Positions 8,506-19,591 of a stretch of DNA of 64,000 nt are shown in pieces; position 1 is the stretch's first letter, and each line of letters begins with the position of its first letter. The stretch comes from Methylocystis rosea SV97 (GTDB lineage: Bacteria; Pseudomonadota; Alphaproteobacteria; Rhizobiales; Beijerinckiaceae), in NCBI RefSeq assembly GCF_000372845.1, contig NZ_KB889964.1, forward strand, positions 62,001 to 126,000. Direction: 5' to 3'. The notes beneath the pieces were generated by a model, which saw only the letters and a list, made by a program, of their open reading frames with translations, was not told the DNA's origin and did not search any database. The translations under genes and the position numbers were made by a program.

Positions 8506-11500
8506 TAGCCGACGCGAGTCGCGAGCGCAACGCGCAGCAGCGGATGCAGCTCGAGGAGCTTCTCAGTGATCGACGCCGCGGTGTCGCCGAGCGGCACGAA
8601 GAGCCGCAGTTTCCAAGCGATGATTTCTGAGACGAGACCCAACGCCTTCAGCCGATCGACGCTCGTGTCAGGGAAGCCAACAAGTTCGAACCGGTGGCGG
8701 TTCATGACGAGTGATCGCTTCAGAACGAGGCCGTCGGCGAGGATGAGGCTTGCGCCGTCCTGCACGACGGCGGCGATCGCTGTCGATGGCGCGAGGGCAG
8801 GGGCGTCGGCGCCGGTAGATTCGAGCAGCGCCGCGGCGTTCGCCGGCGAAACGAGCCGGCCGATGATACGCTCGCCCTCACCGGTTTGCAGCCGATAGAC
8901 CCGCGCAGTTTCATCGGGGAGCCGATTCCAGACCGGCAGTAGCAAGCCGGTGACCATATGGAACATGCTCTCGGTGAATTCGGGGATATCGGCGACCTCC
9001 GCCTCCCAAGCCGCCCGAAACTCCCTCGCGCCGACTTCTCGCCAATGCGACTGCTCCAGGGCCTCGACGGCGATCACATCGGTATGGGTCGGACGCAGAA
9101 GGCGAACCCGCGGCTGAACAGAGCCGTCGTCCTGCATCAACGCGGTCGCCGGCAGTTTGACCGCCGCCCGTCCAGATTGGTCGTTGATCAACAGTCGCGA
9201 TTTCTGAGAGGCGGTCGCATAGTCGAATGCATCTTCGAGCGTCGTGATCCGCGTCCTGTCCTTGCGCACGATCGAGCAGCTGCGTTTGCGCGCCGCTTTT
9301 TGCGTGAGAAGAGATTGTCTGACGATGAGTCACGACGAGGCTTTGGGCCGTGACTGTCTCGACGCCGACATCAAACACGCCTGCCTGAACCGCCGCCTCG
9401 ATCTGCGCCTCCATCAGCCCCTCAAATACTTCGAATAATCGATTCTGTAGTGCGATCGGCAAAGCGAGAATGCGATTGAGAAAGGTTGAGATCGGCGGCA
9501 ATTCCTCTTTGAGTGTGCCGTCCTGGTCGGTGAGATCGAGGCCGGTCGCTTCCATAAAGCGAGTCAGCGAGCAGCCTTCGACCTTGCCGGCGAAGACAAG
9601 CTGATAGAGCCGACGCAGCGCCGTGCGACCGTAGGGCGACTCCAGATTATCCTCGGGCCGGAACAGGCCCTGACCGCCGGTCTGGCGCTGTCCCCTTGTG
9701 ATCGCGCCGAGCGTGTCGAGCCGACGGGCGATCGTCGAGAGAAAGCGCTTTTCCCCCTTCACATTGGTCGCGACCGGGCGGAAGAGCGGCGGCTGCGCCT
9801 GATTGGTGCGGTTGGTGCGCCCTAAACCCTGGATGGCGCTGTCCGCCTTCCAACCGGGTTCGAGCAGATAGTGAACCCGCAACCGCCGATTCTTCGCGCT
9901 GCGCTCGGCGTGATAGGAGCGCCCCGTGCCGCCCGCGTCGGAAAAGACGAGAATGCGCTTCTCGTCATCCATGAAAGCCTGTGTCTCGCCCAAATTGGCG
10001 GAGGCCGGCCGGTTCTCGACGCAAAGCCGATCCGAGCCACTGGCGTCAGTCTTGCGGACGATCCGCCGCGAGCGGCCGGTGACCTCCGCGACCATCTCGG
10101 TCCCGAAGCGCTGAACGATCTGGTCGAGCGCCCCCTGCACGGCGGGCAGCGCCGCGAGATGTTCGATCAGCCGGTCCCGACGCTCCATCGCTTCGCGCGA
10201 TTGGACGGGATTACCGTGCTCGTCGACGACTGGGCGCGAGTGAAGATCGCGATTCTCGTCGGAATAAACCTCGAAAAGCTGGGTCGGGAGGGAATGGGCG
10301 AGATAGTCGAGAACATATTCGCGTGGGGTGATGTCGCAGGAAAGATCGCCCCATTCGGACGACGGGATTTCGGTGAGGCGGCGCTCCATCAGCGCTTCGC
10401 TGGTCGAGACGATTTGGATCACTGCGGCGTGGCCTGCCTCCAAATCGCGCTCGATCGAAGCGATGAGGCTCGGAACCTTCATCGCCGTGATCAGATGGTT
10501 GAAGAAGCGCTGCTTGTTGGATTCGAAGGCCGAGCGCGCGGCGCTCTTGGCGTTGCGGTTATAGGCCTTGCCGCCCTCGCCGGTGATGTTCGCCGCCTCC
10601 AGCGCCGCGGTGAGATTGTTGTGAATGATCTCGAAGGCGCCGGCGTAAGAATCATAGATGCGGATCTGCTCCGCCGAGAGCTGGTGCTCCAGCATCTCGA
10701 CCTCGACGCCGGCATAGGAGAGCGCGCGCGACGCATAGAGGCCGAGGGCTTTGAGATCACGCGCGAGCACTTCCATCGCCGCAATGCCGCCCGCCTCCAT
10801 CGCCGCGACAAAATCCTGACGCGTCGCGAAGGGCATGTCGGTCGAGCCCCAGAGACCGAGACGCGTCGCATAGGCGAGATTGGCGACGGTCGTCGCGCCC
10901 GTCGCCGAGACATAGAGAACGCGGGCGTCGGGCAGAGCGTTCTGTAGTCGCAGGCCGGCCCTGCCTTGCTGCGAGGCGGTATTCTCACCGCGCTCGCCCT
11001 TATCGCCGACAGCGTTGGCGAGCGCATGCGCTTCGTCAAAGACGATGACGCCGTCAAAATCCGATCCCAGCCAGTCGATAATCTGCGTCAAACGCGAGGC
11101 TTTGAGCGCGCCGTCGCGGCCCTGACGTTCGTCGGAACGCAGCGTGGCGTAGGTCGTAAAGAGAATGCCCTCGGCAAGACGGATCGGCGTTCCCTGCTTG
11201 AAGCGCGACAGCGGAACGATCTGGAGCTTTTCCTGCCCCAACGCCGCCCAGTCGCGCTGCGCGTCCTCGATGAGCTTGTCGGATTTCGAGATCCAGAGCG
11301 CCTTGCGGCGACCTTTCAGCCTATTGTCGAGAACGACGCCAGCGACCTGACGACCTTTACCGGCGCCGGTGCCGTCGCCGAGATAATAGCCGCGGCGAAA
11401 GCGGACCGCCTTGTCGGCGTCGTCGGGAGCCGCCGAGAGCGTATCGAAGCTCTCATTGACGAGGAAGGCGCCGGCGAGATGATCGCTGTGGGCTTCGCCG

Positions 11501-12951
11501 GCATAGATGACGCTCTCGAGCTGCGCGTCGGAGAGAAGCTCGGATTCGATGACGCTTTTCGGCAGATGCGGCCGATAGGAGGGCTTTGGCGGCGCAACGG
11601 ACGCCATGGCGGCGGATTGCACGAGCGTCGTCGGATGCGGGCGGGCGCCGTTGATCACAATCGATTGGACCGAACAACGCTCATAGAGCCCGGCGCTGAG
11701 CGCGCCGCCCTCGGGCGCCTTCCAGTCCCGAGTTTCATAAGCGACTTCGACGACCGCTGCCGCCGGAATATTGCCTGCAGGAGCTGACGTTGGCGCCGCT
11801 GCGCGCGCCACGCCCGACTCTGACGCCTTGATGTGCAAAGACGCCGGACGTTTGACTGCCGAGAAGGGGAGGGGGCTTGTCGATGACGCAGTGAACGCCG
11901 TCGATTGCACCGACGAAACACTGAGCGCCGCGCGCGGCGGAACCTCTCGCAGAACAAGCGCGAGCAGCTCTTCGAGCGATCCAACGGACCCGAAGCCCGC
12001 GGGGAAGACTTTCGGATTCTTTGCTGGCGTCCGGTCGAAAATCGTCAGCCGGCTTTCGACGGTCGTTCCATGGCGCGCAAAGAACCCGCGCGGGAGCGAG
12101 GCGGTGAAGATAAGCCTGCCATGCTCCTGCAAACGCTCGAAACTTCCGCGCCAAGCGTTCGACGTCGGCGCAAAACTTTCGCCGGTGATGGCGACGAGCC
12201 GGCCGCCAGCGCGAAGACGAAAAAGCGCGGAACGGATATGTTCGAAGGTCGCCGCCGCGTGACGCCCTTCGATCAAGGGCGAAGCCGAGAAAGGAGGGTT
12301 CATCAGCACGACGCTCGGCGCGAGATCTGCGTCGAGCCGGTCGTTGATCTGCGCGCCGTCGTAATGCGCGAGCACCGCCGCTGGGAACAGTCGCGCGAGC
12401 AGCCGCCCGCGCGTCTCCGCCCATTCATTGAGGATGAGTTTCGCGTCCGAGAGCTCGGCGAAGATCGCCAGCATTCCCGTGCCAGCGGAGGGCTCGAGCA
12501 CGACGTCGCTCGGAGTGATGGCCGGCGCGAGACTCGCGACATAGGCGAATTCCAGCGGCGTCGAGAATTGCTGCAGTGCATGGCTTTCTTCCGAGCGCCG
12601 CGTTTCGCTCGGCAGCAGCGCACCGATTTTCTTGAGCATGACGACAACGCGCGCCGGATCATTCGCCGCCCGCGCAAACATCGCCGGCCCATAGCGGCGC
12701 AAAAACAACACCTGCGCCGTCTCCACGGCCTCATAGGCGTCTTTCCAGCTCCAGCCCCCCTGCGCGTCGCTCGCGCCGAAGGCGCTTTCCATGGCGCAGC
12801 GCAGGGCAGGGGCGTCGACGACACGCCCCTTGGCGAGATGGGCGACGAGCGTCTGCGCCGCCATCACGAGCGCATGCGGCTTGTCGGTCGATATGAAGGA
12901 AAGTTCGGATTGTTCGCGGGGTGTCTCAGCGACGGCAAGGATCGGGCTCAT
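8502..12951 (-). pseudogene. DarB-like methyltransferase / strawberry-notch helicase protein, frameshifted
   Basis: A giant plasmid protein of about 1480 residues in two frames. Near residue 150 is an N6-adenine methyltransferase fold (EPSAGTG, then NPPFSASPL near 210). Near 525 is a helicase Walker A (LGDGTGAGKGRQ), then the DEAH-type VIVFDEAHALAN, and the strawberry-notch C-terminal helicase region (QGLGRTNRTNQAQPPLF). The first frame runs 12951-8911 but loses sense after QTQLLD near 9270. The protein continues in another frame (RTRITTLEDAFDYA) to 8502. A single-base indel near 9260-9275 explains this; the downstream part has only a GTG start. Phage P1 DarB, an antirestriction protein, has the same two-domain plan. 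The Toprim gene follows with a TTGA overlap. Confidence 0.8.
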
Positions 12952-13040
12952 CGATTGTCTCCGGGGTAACGGCCCGGGACGCTCTCTCTTTCCGCTTCCG
13001 GGCTCGCCCTCCCGACAAAGCCCTCTGCCTCTTCTCTCCC

Positions 13041-13334
13041 TCAGCCTCTCCCGCGCGCCTGCCGTTTGACGAAGAGCAGTCCAAGCATCGCGCTGATCCG
13101 CGACAGCTCTCCGCTCATTACCGCTCGAACGTAAGCTGCAAGCGCCGCCGGCTCATCGAGCAGCGACAGCGGCGCGAAATGATTTCTGCCGCCCTCATAA
13201 TCACGCCGGCCGTTGCAGCTGCGGATCAGCACGCCGCTGTCGGCGCCGGTCATGGGTTGGGAGATCTGGATGCAGATTCTCTCGCCATGCAAAATGATCT
13301 CTCCGGAACGGATTCCTGGTCCATCGACGACCAT
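13041..13334 (-). CDS. Conserved-looking small hypothetical protein
   Basis: A 97-residue protein starting MVVDGPGIRSGEI. It has a coherent alternating beta-strand pattern in the first half (ILHGERICIQISQPMTGADSGVL) and a helical tail. It lies upstream of the DarB-like gene on the same strand, with a gap of about 90 bases, so it may be cotranscribed. I recognise no named family. Composition and position favour a real gene. The upstream frame has no better start. Confidence 0.55.
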   Translation of the reverse strand: MVVDGPGIRSGEIILHGERICIQISQPMTGADSGVLIRSCNGRRDYEGGRNHFAPLSLLDEPAALAAYVRAVMSGELSRISAMLGLLFVKRQARGRG

Positions 13335-13479
13335 ATGTTTCTGCGCACCTACATCTGGAGGCAGCGCGTCTTCGGGAGCCCTGGCCGCGGCAAGCCCGGG
13401 ACCGTCGTGAGAGACAGAGCCTATGGTTCAAAGACCCCGGCCTACCTGCGCTGTCGGGTCGTCCAACTTATCTGCTTTT

Positions 13480-13874
13480 CGACACTGGATTTGGGGAGGG
13501 GCCTACTTCGAGGTGGTCACCCCGCGTTTCCCACTCCCCGATTTCGTGCCCTCACGGATCTGGTTGCCCTACGGGGTCTGGAAGCTGAGCGACGGATCCG
13601 AAGTCCTGTTCTCGCGAGACTATCTGCCGATGTGGCGCGTTTCGAGCGAGCGAACAGAGCGCCTCGCGCCGAGACTTTGGATCATGGCATCGTCGCTGAA
13701 ACGCATTTCGCCAGTCCTGGAACCGCCCGTGGGCCTCTGGTCCGGCGCGCGAAAGGGCACTCGGCTACCTGCAGCGGCATCGTATTTCCGAGCTGCCGAG
13801 GCTGACCGATATCATGCCGCACCTCTTCGAGCCCCAGATCGATTCTCTGCAGGACGGTGTTGCACGCCTTTGAT
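13480..13874 (+). pseudogene. Remnant of a plasmid hypothetical gene
   Basis: Protein-like sequence occurs in more than one frame. One frame reads DFVPSRIWLPYGVWKLSDGS and continues to LFSRDYLPMW near 13630, resembling the short-motif hypothetical proteins found on alphaproteobacterial plasmids. A second frame near 13750-13874 reads RALGYLQRHRISELPRLTDI and ends at the stop after GVARL. The two cannot be joined without indels and may be two adjacent gene ends. No start is assigned. Confidence 0.4.
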
Positions 13875-14016
13875 GCCACCCAACGCGATCCCGACGTCTC
13901 GCCTCACGCCGGGCTCAACGCCCGTATTTTTGGTTTGATCCCCAGCTCGGTGCCAACTCGAACGACAATGCGGCCTCGAATCTGCTAATCGGAAAGTATT
14001 ACCGGGCTAGAATCAA

Positions 14017-17000
14017 ATGGTCGTCGTCAAGAAGAAGAGTGACCCGCCGCTAGAGTCGCGTTTCAAATTCGCGGAAGACTCTTTTGCGCGGTTGGCAGGA
14101 GGGTGGGACTCTCACCTTCGCACTGCTGTCGGTGTCGCGGACGGCGAGCCGTACCTTCTGCGCCTATTTAAGAAGACAGGCACGGCGCTCGACGATGATC
14201 TGCGGGCAATTGTCGCCCGCGGATTGAGACGGATACGACGAGTGCTCTCGTCCCGGCGCGCGCGAGAGGTCTTGGTCGAGGTCCTCGAAGTCGCGGAAGA
14301 CCAGCACGAGCTGGCCATCGTCATGGTCGACCCGGGAAGTCCGATTTCTGGAGCCTCGCACCGCCGCAGGACGAGGGAGGGGCGATATCTGACGAGCGCA
14401 AGTCGTGGCGTCTTCTGGCGGAACATGCTCCGCGTCGCCGAAGCGCTCGCGCTATGTCACGACGCGGGCATCGTGCACGGCGGGGTTGGCATCCATTCGA
14501 TATTCTCGCACAGAGACGACAGCGGCGACTATCGCCTCGGCGGTGTTGAGGCCTGCGTCCACATCTCGGATGGCGATCTCGAAGCATCCGGGCACCTGCT
14601 TCGCGCTTCCGCCGCGATCTCGTTCCGGCAGGACTGGATCGACCTGGCTGCTGTTGCTGGCGCACTCCTCGGCGTCGACGGCGACACCCCTCCCCAGCTT
14701 CTGTCCGTGGAGCGCCGAATGCTGGAAAGGCTGGCCAGTCCACCTCAGTTTCAATTGTTCGATGGCGCGGTCGTCCTCGACGAGCTGCGAAACGTCGTCA
14801 CCGAGCTCGACCGGGTTGGCTCGAGCTCGGACGGCGAACTCGTTCTCTATCCATCTAGGGCAGTCGTTCAGAGCGATTTGCCGTCGCTCGCTTCGGGCAC
14901 TATTCCCGCAGCCGATCGCGCCGCGGTCATGCAGTTTGTCGCTGACGATCTGCTTTCGGCCGGCGTTCGTCTTGTCCCGGCCGGACAGGACACGGCGCGC
15001 CTCATGACCGACCTCGCGATCTACAACATGCGTATCATGAGCGACTCTGTCGGAATGATCGAAGGGGCGCACCAGCGTCGCGCAAACGAATGGATGCACG
15101 GCGCCGTCGATATCGTTCATCGGCTGCACCTCTCTCGAAATCGAGCGAGCGCCGAAGAGCGGGTCCAAAATCTCGGGCCAGGCGCTAAGCGTTGGCGCGA
15201 CCTCCTGGAACCCGTGCGGTCTGTCAACGGGACGACCGACGTTCCAATATGGTTCGCTCTCATTCTCCTCGAAGCCTTTACCCTGCTGAGGGAGCAGTTT
15301 CGCCTCTATCCCGTCGATGTGCTCGCACCAGCCGACGCCGAGGCGAACGTCGTCTGGCTGGGGCCCAGCGATGACGTCGAGCATGATGCACAACGCGAAA
15401 TGATGGGGCTGCGCCCCGCAGCCGAGGCGTTCAGGCGAGAGCTGAAATATGACGACGGAAAAGCAAACTGGACGTTGTCGCAAACGTCGCGCCTCGCAAT
15501 TGGCCGGGAGCGCGTGCCTGAACTCAGCTATGAAGGCAGCGGCCTGATCAAAGGGAAAACCGCGTTCGCGTTCGGGACAAACCTGTCGGTTCCAACAGGT
15601 CAACGGCTTTTCCTCCGCCCTCGTAGGGATACCGGCACCGAACGGGCCATCCGGCGGCGACTCCAAAATATTGTTGCCGCGAGGTCCAATGTCGAGCTTC
15701 TGCGGGCACTCGATGACCCGGCGCAGGTTGCCATGGATGAGGTGTTGCGCGACATCGCGGTGCCTGGCCCTCCACCAGCCGATGCCGACATGGAATGCTC
15801 CAAGATCGAAGCATGGGAGTCGATCGTCGCTGGCAGATCCATCAATGTGGTTGTCGGACCGCCGGGCGTGGGCAAGACTTTTTTGATCTCGCACCTCGTG
15901 AAGAGCATCCTGCATGAAACCCCCGATGCTCGTATCCTGGTGTCGTCTCAGAATCATGAGACACTTGTCCATATGGAGGAAGAGCTTCGCAAGTTCCTCC
16001 CCGCGACCTCGACCATCGTCGTTCGCGTCGAGCGATCGCGCTCCAGCGAGAAAGAGAGCACGCTAAGGCGGAGCTCAAATTCTTTGCTGCGCTCCGTGTC
16101 CAAGCCGGACCCGACAAGCGCCGCGATGATGACGAACCAGCTCAATCAGATCATCCAGGCACTCAGACCTGTCGATACCTCCGAGCAGTCCATCGCCGAC
16201 CGCGTTCTGCGTGACACCAACAACCTGATGCTGCGCTCTTCGGATGTGACGCTGGCGACGACGTCTTCGCATATTCTTGAGGAGATGATTGCCGATGGCG
16301 AGCAGTTCGATTGGGTCTTTATCGAGGAGGCGGCGCGGGCCAATGGCGCCGAACTGATCGGCGCTTTGCTCCTGGGAAACCGCCGCGTGATGATCGGCGA
16401 TCACAACCAGCTGTCTCCCTTTGACGCGGCGGATCGCCAGAAGTTCTACGATGCCAGCCGGGCCGACGAGCTCCTGCGCGATGCGAAGGAGAAGCTGGCC
16501 GCAATTTCCGACTTGCCAGGCGAAGTGGAGGTTGCCCTCGATGCGTTGAAGGCAGATCAGTTTCTGCTCAGCGACGTTCTCGCCATCGCGTCCCGCCTCG
16601 AAGAGCCGTTCAGATCCATCGCCGAACGCGAAGGGATAAGAACCGCGGACACCGGTCGGTCCAGCTCGATCGCCATTACGCTGCGCGAGCAGAGCCGCAT
16701 GCATCCTGCCATATGCGAGCTGGTTTCCAACACGTTCTACAAGCGACAACTCGTGTCCTCGGACCGAGTGAAGGCACGGCAGCTGGCCGTGGAGTGCGCC
16801 GACGGATTCCCCGCTTCTCCGGTCGTTATTCTGGACGTGCCCTCGCTGAGCATGGTCAAGAGACACGCATTCGAGCAAACGGTGAGGCACTCAATTCGCA
16901 ACGAGGTTGAGGCGACAGCGCTCGTGGCCGCGATGGAGAAGCTGAGGCCCGTCATCCGCCAGGGCGAGCGGGTGCCGACGCTCGTGGTGCTGTCTCCGTA

Positions 17001-17448
17001 TCTGGCGCAGGTCAATCACCTCGAGCGACTGCTCAAGCCTCAGATCGATGTGTCCGCGGGCACGTTGTTCGGCTTCGCCAGTCCGCGAGGCGATGGGAAG
17101 TTCGTCTACACGAGCGACAGCTTCCAGGGCGGTGAGGCCGATCTCGTCATCGCCAGCCTTGTGCGCAACAACGTCCTCGTCGGCTCGAGGGCCCTCGGTT
17201 TCATCAAGAATCCCCAGCGCCTGAACGTGTTGCTCAGCCGCGCCAAGCACAAGCTCGTCCTCGCGACGAGCCGTCAGTTCATCCGCAACGCAGTGGAGGG
17301 CATCGACCCTGACGCGGTCAACGACGAACTTGGCTTTCTGCGGATAATGCTCGACGAAATGGCTCGTTTGTCCAAGGCGGACTTTCCGGCAGTCGGCAAG
17401 GGAGCCTCCGTCATACCTGTCGATGAGCAGGGGAGGCTATGCCGGTGA
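14017..17448 (+). CDS. mkoA: MkoA-like protein: N-terminal pseudokinase fused to a UPF1-type SF1 helicase (Mokosh type I-like)
   Basis: This 1143-residue protein has two parts. Residues about 20-290 look like a protein kinase fold: a possible ATP lysine in YLLRLFKK, and a catalytic-loop-like GIVHGGVGIHSIFS, where the HRD aspartate and the usual asparagine are missing, followed by DYRLGGVEA in place of DFG. It is probably a pseudokinase. Residues about 600-1095 form a UPF1/DNA2-type SF1 helicase: Walker A VVGPPGVGKT, WVFIEEAARA, GDHNQLSPF, DSFQGGEADLVI and NVLLSRAKHKLV. The next gene is a two-HKD phospholipase-D nuclease overlapping by 10 bases. Kinase-like plus RNA/DNA helicase plus PLD is the composition of the antiphage system Mokosh type I. 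No strong ribosome site precedes the ATG. Confidence 0.8.
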   Translation: MVVVKKKSDPPLESRFKFAEDSFARLAGGWDSHLRTAVGVADGEPYLLRLFKKTGTALDDDLRAIVARGLRRIRRVLSSRRAREVLVEVLEVAEDQHELAIVMVDPGSPISGASHRRRTREGRYLTSASRGVFWRNMLRVAEALALCHDAGIVHGGVGIHSIFSHRDDSGDYRLGGVEACVHISDGDLEASGHLLRASAAISFRQDWIDLAAVAGALLGVDGDTPPQLLSVERRMLERLASPPQFQLFDGAVVLDELRNVVTELDRVGSSSDGELVLYPSRAVVQSDLPSLASGTIPAADRAAVMQFVADDLLSAGVRLVPAGQDTARLMTDLAIYNMRIMSDSVGMIEGAHQRRANEWMHGAVDIVHRLHLSRNRASAEERVQNLGPGAKRWRDLLEPVRSVNGTTDVPIWFALILLEAFTLLREQFRLYPVDVLAPADAEANVVWLGPSDDVEHDAQREMMGLRPAAEAFRRELKYDDGKANWTLSQTSRLAIGRERVPELSYEGSGLIKGKTAFAFGTNLSVPTGQRLFLRPRRDTGTERAIRRRLQNIVAARSNVELLRALDDPAQVAMDEVLRDIAVPGPPPADADMECSKIEAWESIVAGRSINVVVGPPGVGKTFLISHLVKSILHETPDARILVSSQNHETLVHMEEELRKFLPATSTIVVRVERSRSSEKESTLRRSSNSLLRSVSKPDPTSAAMMTNQLNQIIQALRPVDTSEQSIADRVLRDTNNLMLRSSDVTLATTSSHILEEMIADGEQFDWVFIEEAARANGAELIGALLLGNRRVMIGDHNQLSPFDAADRQKFYDASRADELLRDAKEKLAAISDLPGEVEVALDALKADQFLLSDVLAIASRLEEPFRSIAEREGIRTADTGRSSSIAITLREQSRMHPAICELVSNTFYKRQLVSSDRVKARQLAVECADGFPASPVVILDVPSLSMVKRHAFEQTVRHSIRNEVEATALVAAMEKLRPVIRQGERVPTLVVLSPYLAQVNHLERLLKPQIDVSAGTLFGFASPRGDGKFVYTSDSFQGGEADLVIASLVRNNVLVGSRALGFIKNPQRLNVLLSRAKHKLVLATSRQFIRNAVEGIDPDAVNDELGFLRIMLDEMARLSKADFPAVGKGASVIPVDEQGRLCR

Positions 17449-19184
17449 CCAATATCTTCATCCCGGCCTGGCACTACCGGGCACCAGGCATCGTACAGCG
17501 GACCTGGGGATGGAGCCCGGTTGAGGAAATGATCCTGCTGTCACTCGATCGAAGCCCGGGAACGACCAATGACGTCTCCCAGAAGCTGAAGATTCCCCGA
17601 CAGGTGGTTAGCTCGACCGTAGCGCGGCTCATGCAATTCGGGCTTGTCGAAGTCCGACTGTCGCCGCAACCGGTTCTCGTCACGAGCGGCATCGGCCACG
17701 ACTTCATACGTACAGGGCGGGCGCTTCCGGAACGGACAGCGGATCGCGAAATCGGCATCAGCGTCGTCCATGAGAAAGTCGGGCTGTCGGTGTTCAGGAC
17801 CAAAGACGTGGACATAATCCCCGTCACAAAGCTTCCCGCCAGGGGTGCGATCGTCAGGTTTCCGGAAGGCGAGTCGCCAGAAACGCACTACTCGATGATG
17901 CAGCGCGTGAACGAGGTCATGGTCGGCATGCTCAGGCCCGGCGAGTGGCTGCGGGGCGTACAGGCAAATAGCTCCTTTCTGGAGGCGAAGTTCCTCGTGC
18001 TCGATCTAGATGAAGTCGGAGCTGGCGTCTTCCCGCAAGGCGCGAGCGCTGAACTCGTCGATGCCCTAAAAGCGACGGTCAAGACCGGCGTTCTACCGAA
18101 AACCATCACCCCGCCCCCCGAGCGTCCCGTATCCATCGAAACCCGACTTGACGCCAATCAGCTCGTCGTGGGTGCCGAGGAACACTTGCAGCGCTTCGAG
18201 CGGATCGTTGGAGCCGCCAAGTCCAACATATTTGTCCTATCCACTTTCGTGGCCTCGCAGTCCGACGAAAAGGGCAGGGATCGCCGGGAGCGCATCGTGA
18301 GAGCACTGGAGGATGCGTGCAGGCGGGGCGTCAGATGCCACCTCTTCTTCGGCACCTCGCTCGATCGCGCCAAGCATGCCGCGGCTATGCAGGAACTCTA
18401 TCTCCGCTTGTCCGACGCGAGGCAAACAAGGGGGTATCTGCTGGTGCAGCGGGATCCTGTCGAGAGCCATGCAAAGTTCCTCGTGGCCGACGACGGTCGC
18501 GATGGTGCGGCTGTGCTGATGGGCTCGTGCAATTGGCTCCACTCCCCGTTCTCGGCCGTTGAAGTCTCGGCCGAACTCACAGAGGCCAACGCGGTCGCAG
18601 AAGCGCTGGATCTTCTCCGAGAGATCGTCTCCAAACTCTCCAGTGCCAGCCGGACCGTCGAAACACTCCAGTTCATGGCGTCCGAATTACGGCGTCAGCG
18701 CACGATGTTGGCGACCTCTGAAGACGCGCAGGCACCCGCCGCTACGCTGACAATCCTGCATGCCGCCGATCACGAGCGTCTGCTCCGCGTTGCCGCCCAC
18801 GAAGCGCAACAACGCTTCGTCTGCTGTACGAACAAGGTCGGTGCGAACATGGTACCGGCGCTGTTCGATCCCGCCGAGGTCGCGGGCCGGCGGCTTGGCG
18901 ATGTCCGGATCTACTATTCGCGCCGTACCGGCCCGGTGAAACGTGGTCATGTGACGAAGCATCGGGAACGGCTCCACGGCATAGTGGACCTCACCGGTGT
19001 GCCCGAGCCGCAGCTGCATGCGAAGTTTCTGGCCTGGGACAGCGATCATGTCGTCGTGAGCAGTTTGAACTGGGGTTCGCAGTCGGGGCTGGAGGACAAT
19101 CCGATGGACGAAATCGGGCTCCATCTGGAGGGGCCGAACCTGGCGACGTCGTTGCTCGAGAAGTTCGAGGCCGAACTCGGATGA
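17439..19184 (+). CDS. mkoB: MkoB-like phospholipase-D family nuclease with winged helix (Mokosh type I-like)
   Basis: A 581-residue protein with an N-terminal winged helix near residues 30-75 (TTNDVSQKLKIPRQVVSSTV) and two phospholipase-D HKD half sites: HAKFLVADD with GSCNW near residue 345, and HAKFLAWD with SSLNWGS near residue 526. Two complete HKD motifs imply an active PLD-type nuclease fold. The ATG overlaps the end of the helicase gene and follows GGGGAGG, so the two are translationally coupled. In Mokosh type I the PLD protein is the putative effector nuclease. The stop is followed by open sequence without a further recognisable gene in the operon. Confidence 0.8.
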   Translation: MPVTNIFIPAWHYRAPGIVQRTWGWSPVEEMILLSLDRSPGTTNDVSQKLKIPRQVVSSTVARLMQFGLVEVRLSPQPVLVTSGIGHDFIRTGRALPERTADREIGISVVHEKVGLSVFRTKDVDIIPVTKLPARGAIVRFPEGESPETHYSMMQRVNEVMVGMLRPGEWLRGVQANSSFLEAKFLVLDLDEVGAGVFPQGASAELVDALKATVKTGVLPKTITPPPERPVSIETRLDANQLVVGAEEHLQRFERIVGAAKSNIFVLSTFVASQSDEKGRDRRERIVRALEDACRRGVRCHLFFGTSLDRAKHAAAMQELYLRLSDARQTRGYLLVQRDPVESHAKFLVADDGRDGAAVLMGSCNWLHSPFSAVEVSAELTEANAVAEALDLLREIVSKLSSASRTVETLQFMASELRRQRTMLATSEDAQAPAATLTILHAADHERLLRVAAHEAQQRFVCCTNKVGANMVPALFDPAEVAGRRLGDVRIYYSRRTGPVKRGHVTKHRERLHGIVDLTGVPEPQLHAKFLAWDSDHVVVSSLNWGSQSGLEDNPMDEIGLHLEGPNLATSLLEKFEAELG

Positions 19185-19591
19185 GATGGCAGCCGTGCTT
19201 TGCTCTTTCAGCGGCGCCGTGTGATCGCTGATCGGGAACTGGCTGCAATCGAGAAAGCGGCGATCGGCGGGGCCGGTTCTCTCGACCAGGTGACGGCGCG
19301 GCTCGCCGAACGCGACGAGACATTGGTGACTAAGTACACCGAAAATCTCAGTCCGGCAGCCTCCCGCGACCAGCCCATAGCTGTTCGTATCGTCGTGCGA
19401 AGTCGTTCATTTCCCGGCATGTTGGCCTGGCGTGTTTGACTTGCCCTGGCACAGGTGGAGACAACATCCCGGTAAAGGGCCAGCGAGACCGCTCGGACAC
19501 CTTCAGTTCATGAGCAGTTGCGGGAGACAGTCCGTGATAGATGCGCCGCGAGGCGCCATAACAATGCTCGGCAGGTTTCCATAGACATTGA

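Noticed and set aside
9871..10947. 358-codon plus-strand frame
   Set aside because: Antisense shadow of the DarB-like gene; composition rich in Arg, no domain.
14452..15972. 506-codon open frame on the minus strand
   Set aside because: It is antisense to the helicase gene, which has clear motifs; long antisense frames are common in G+C-rich coding DNA.
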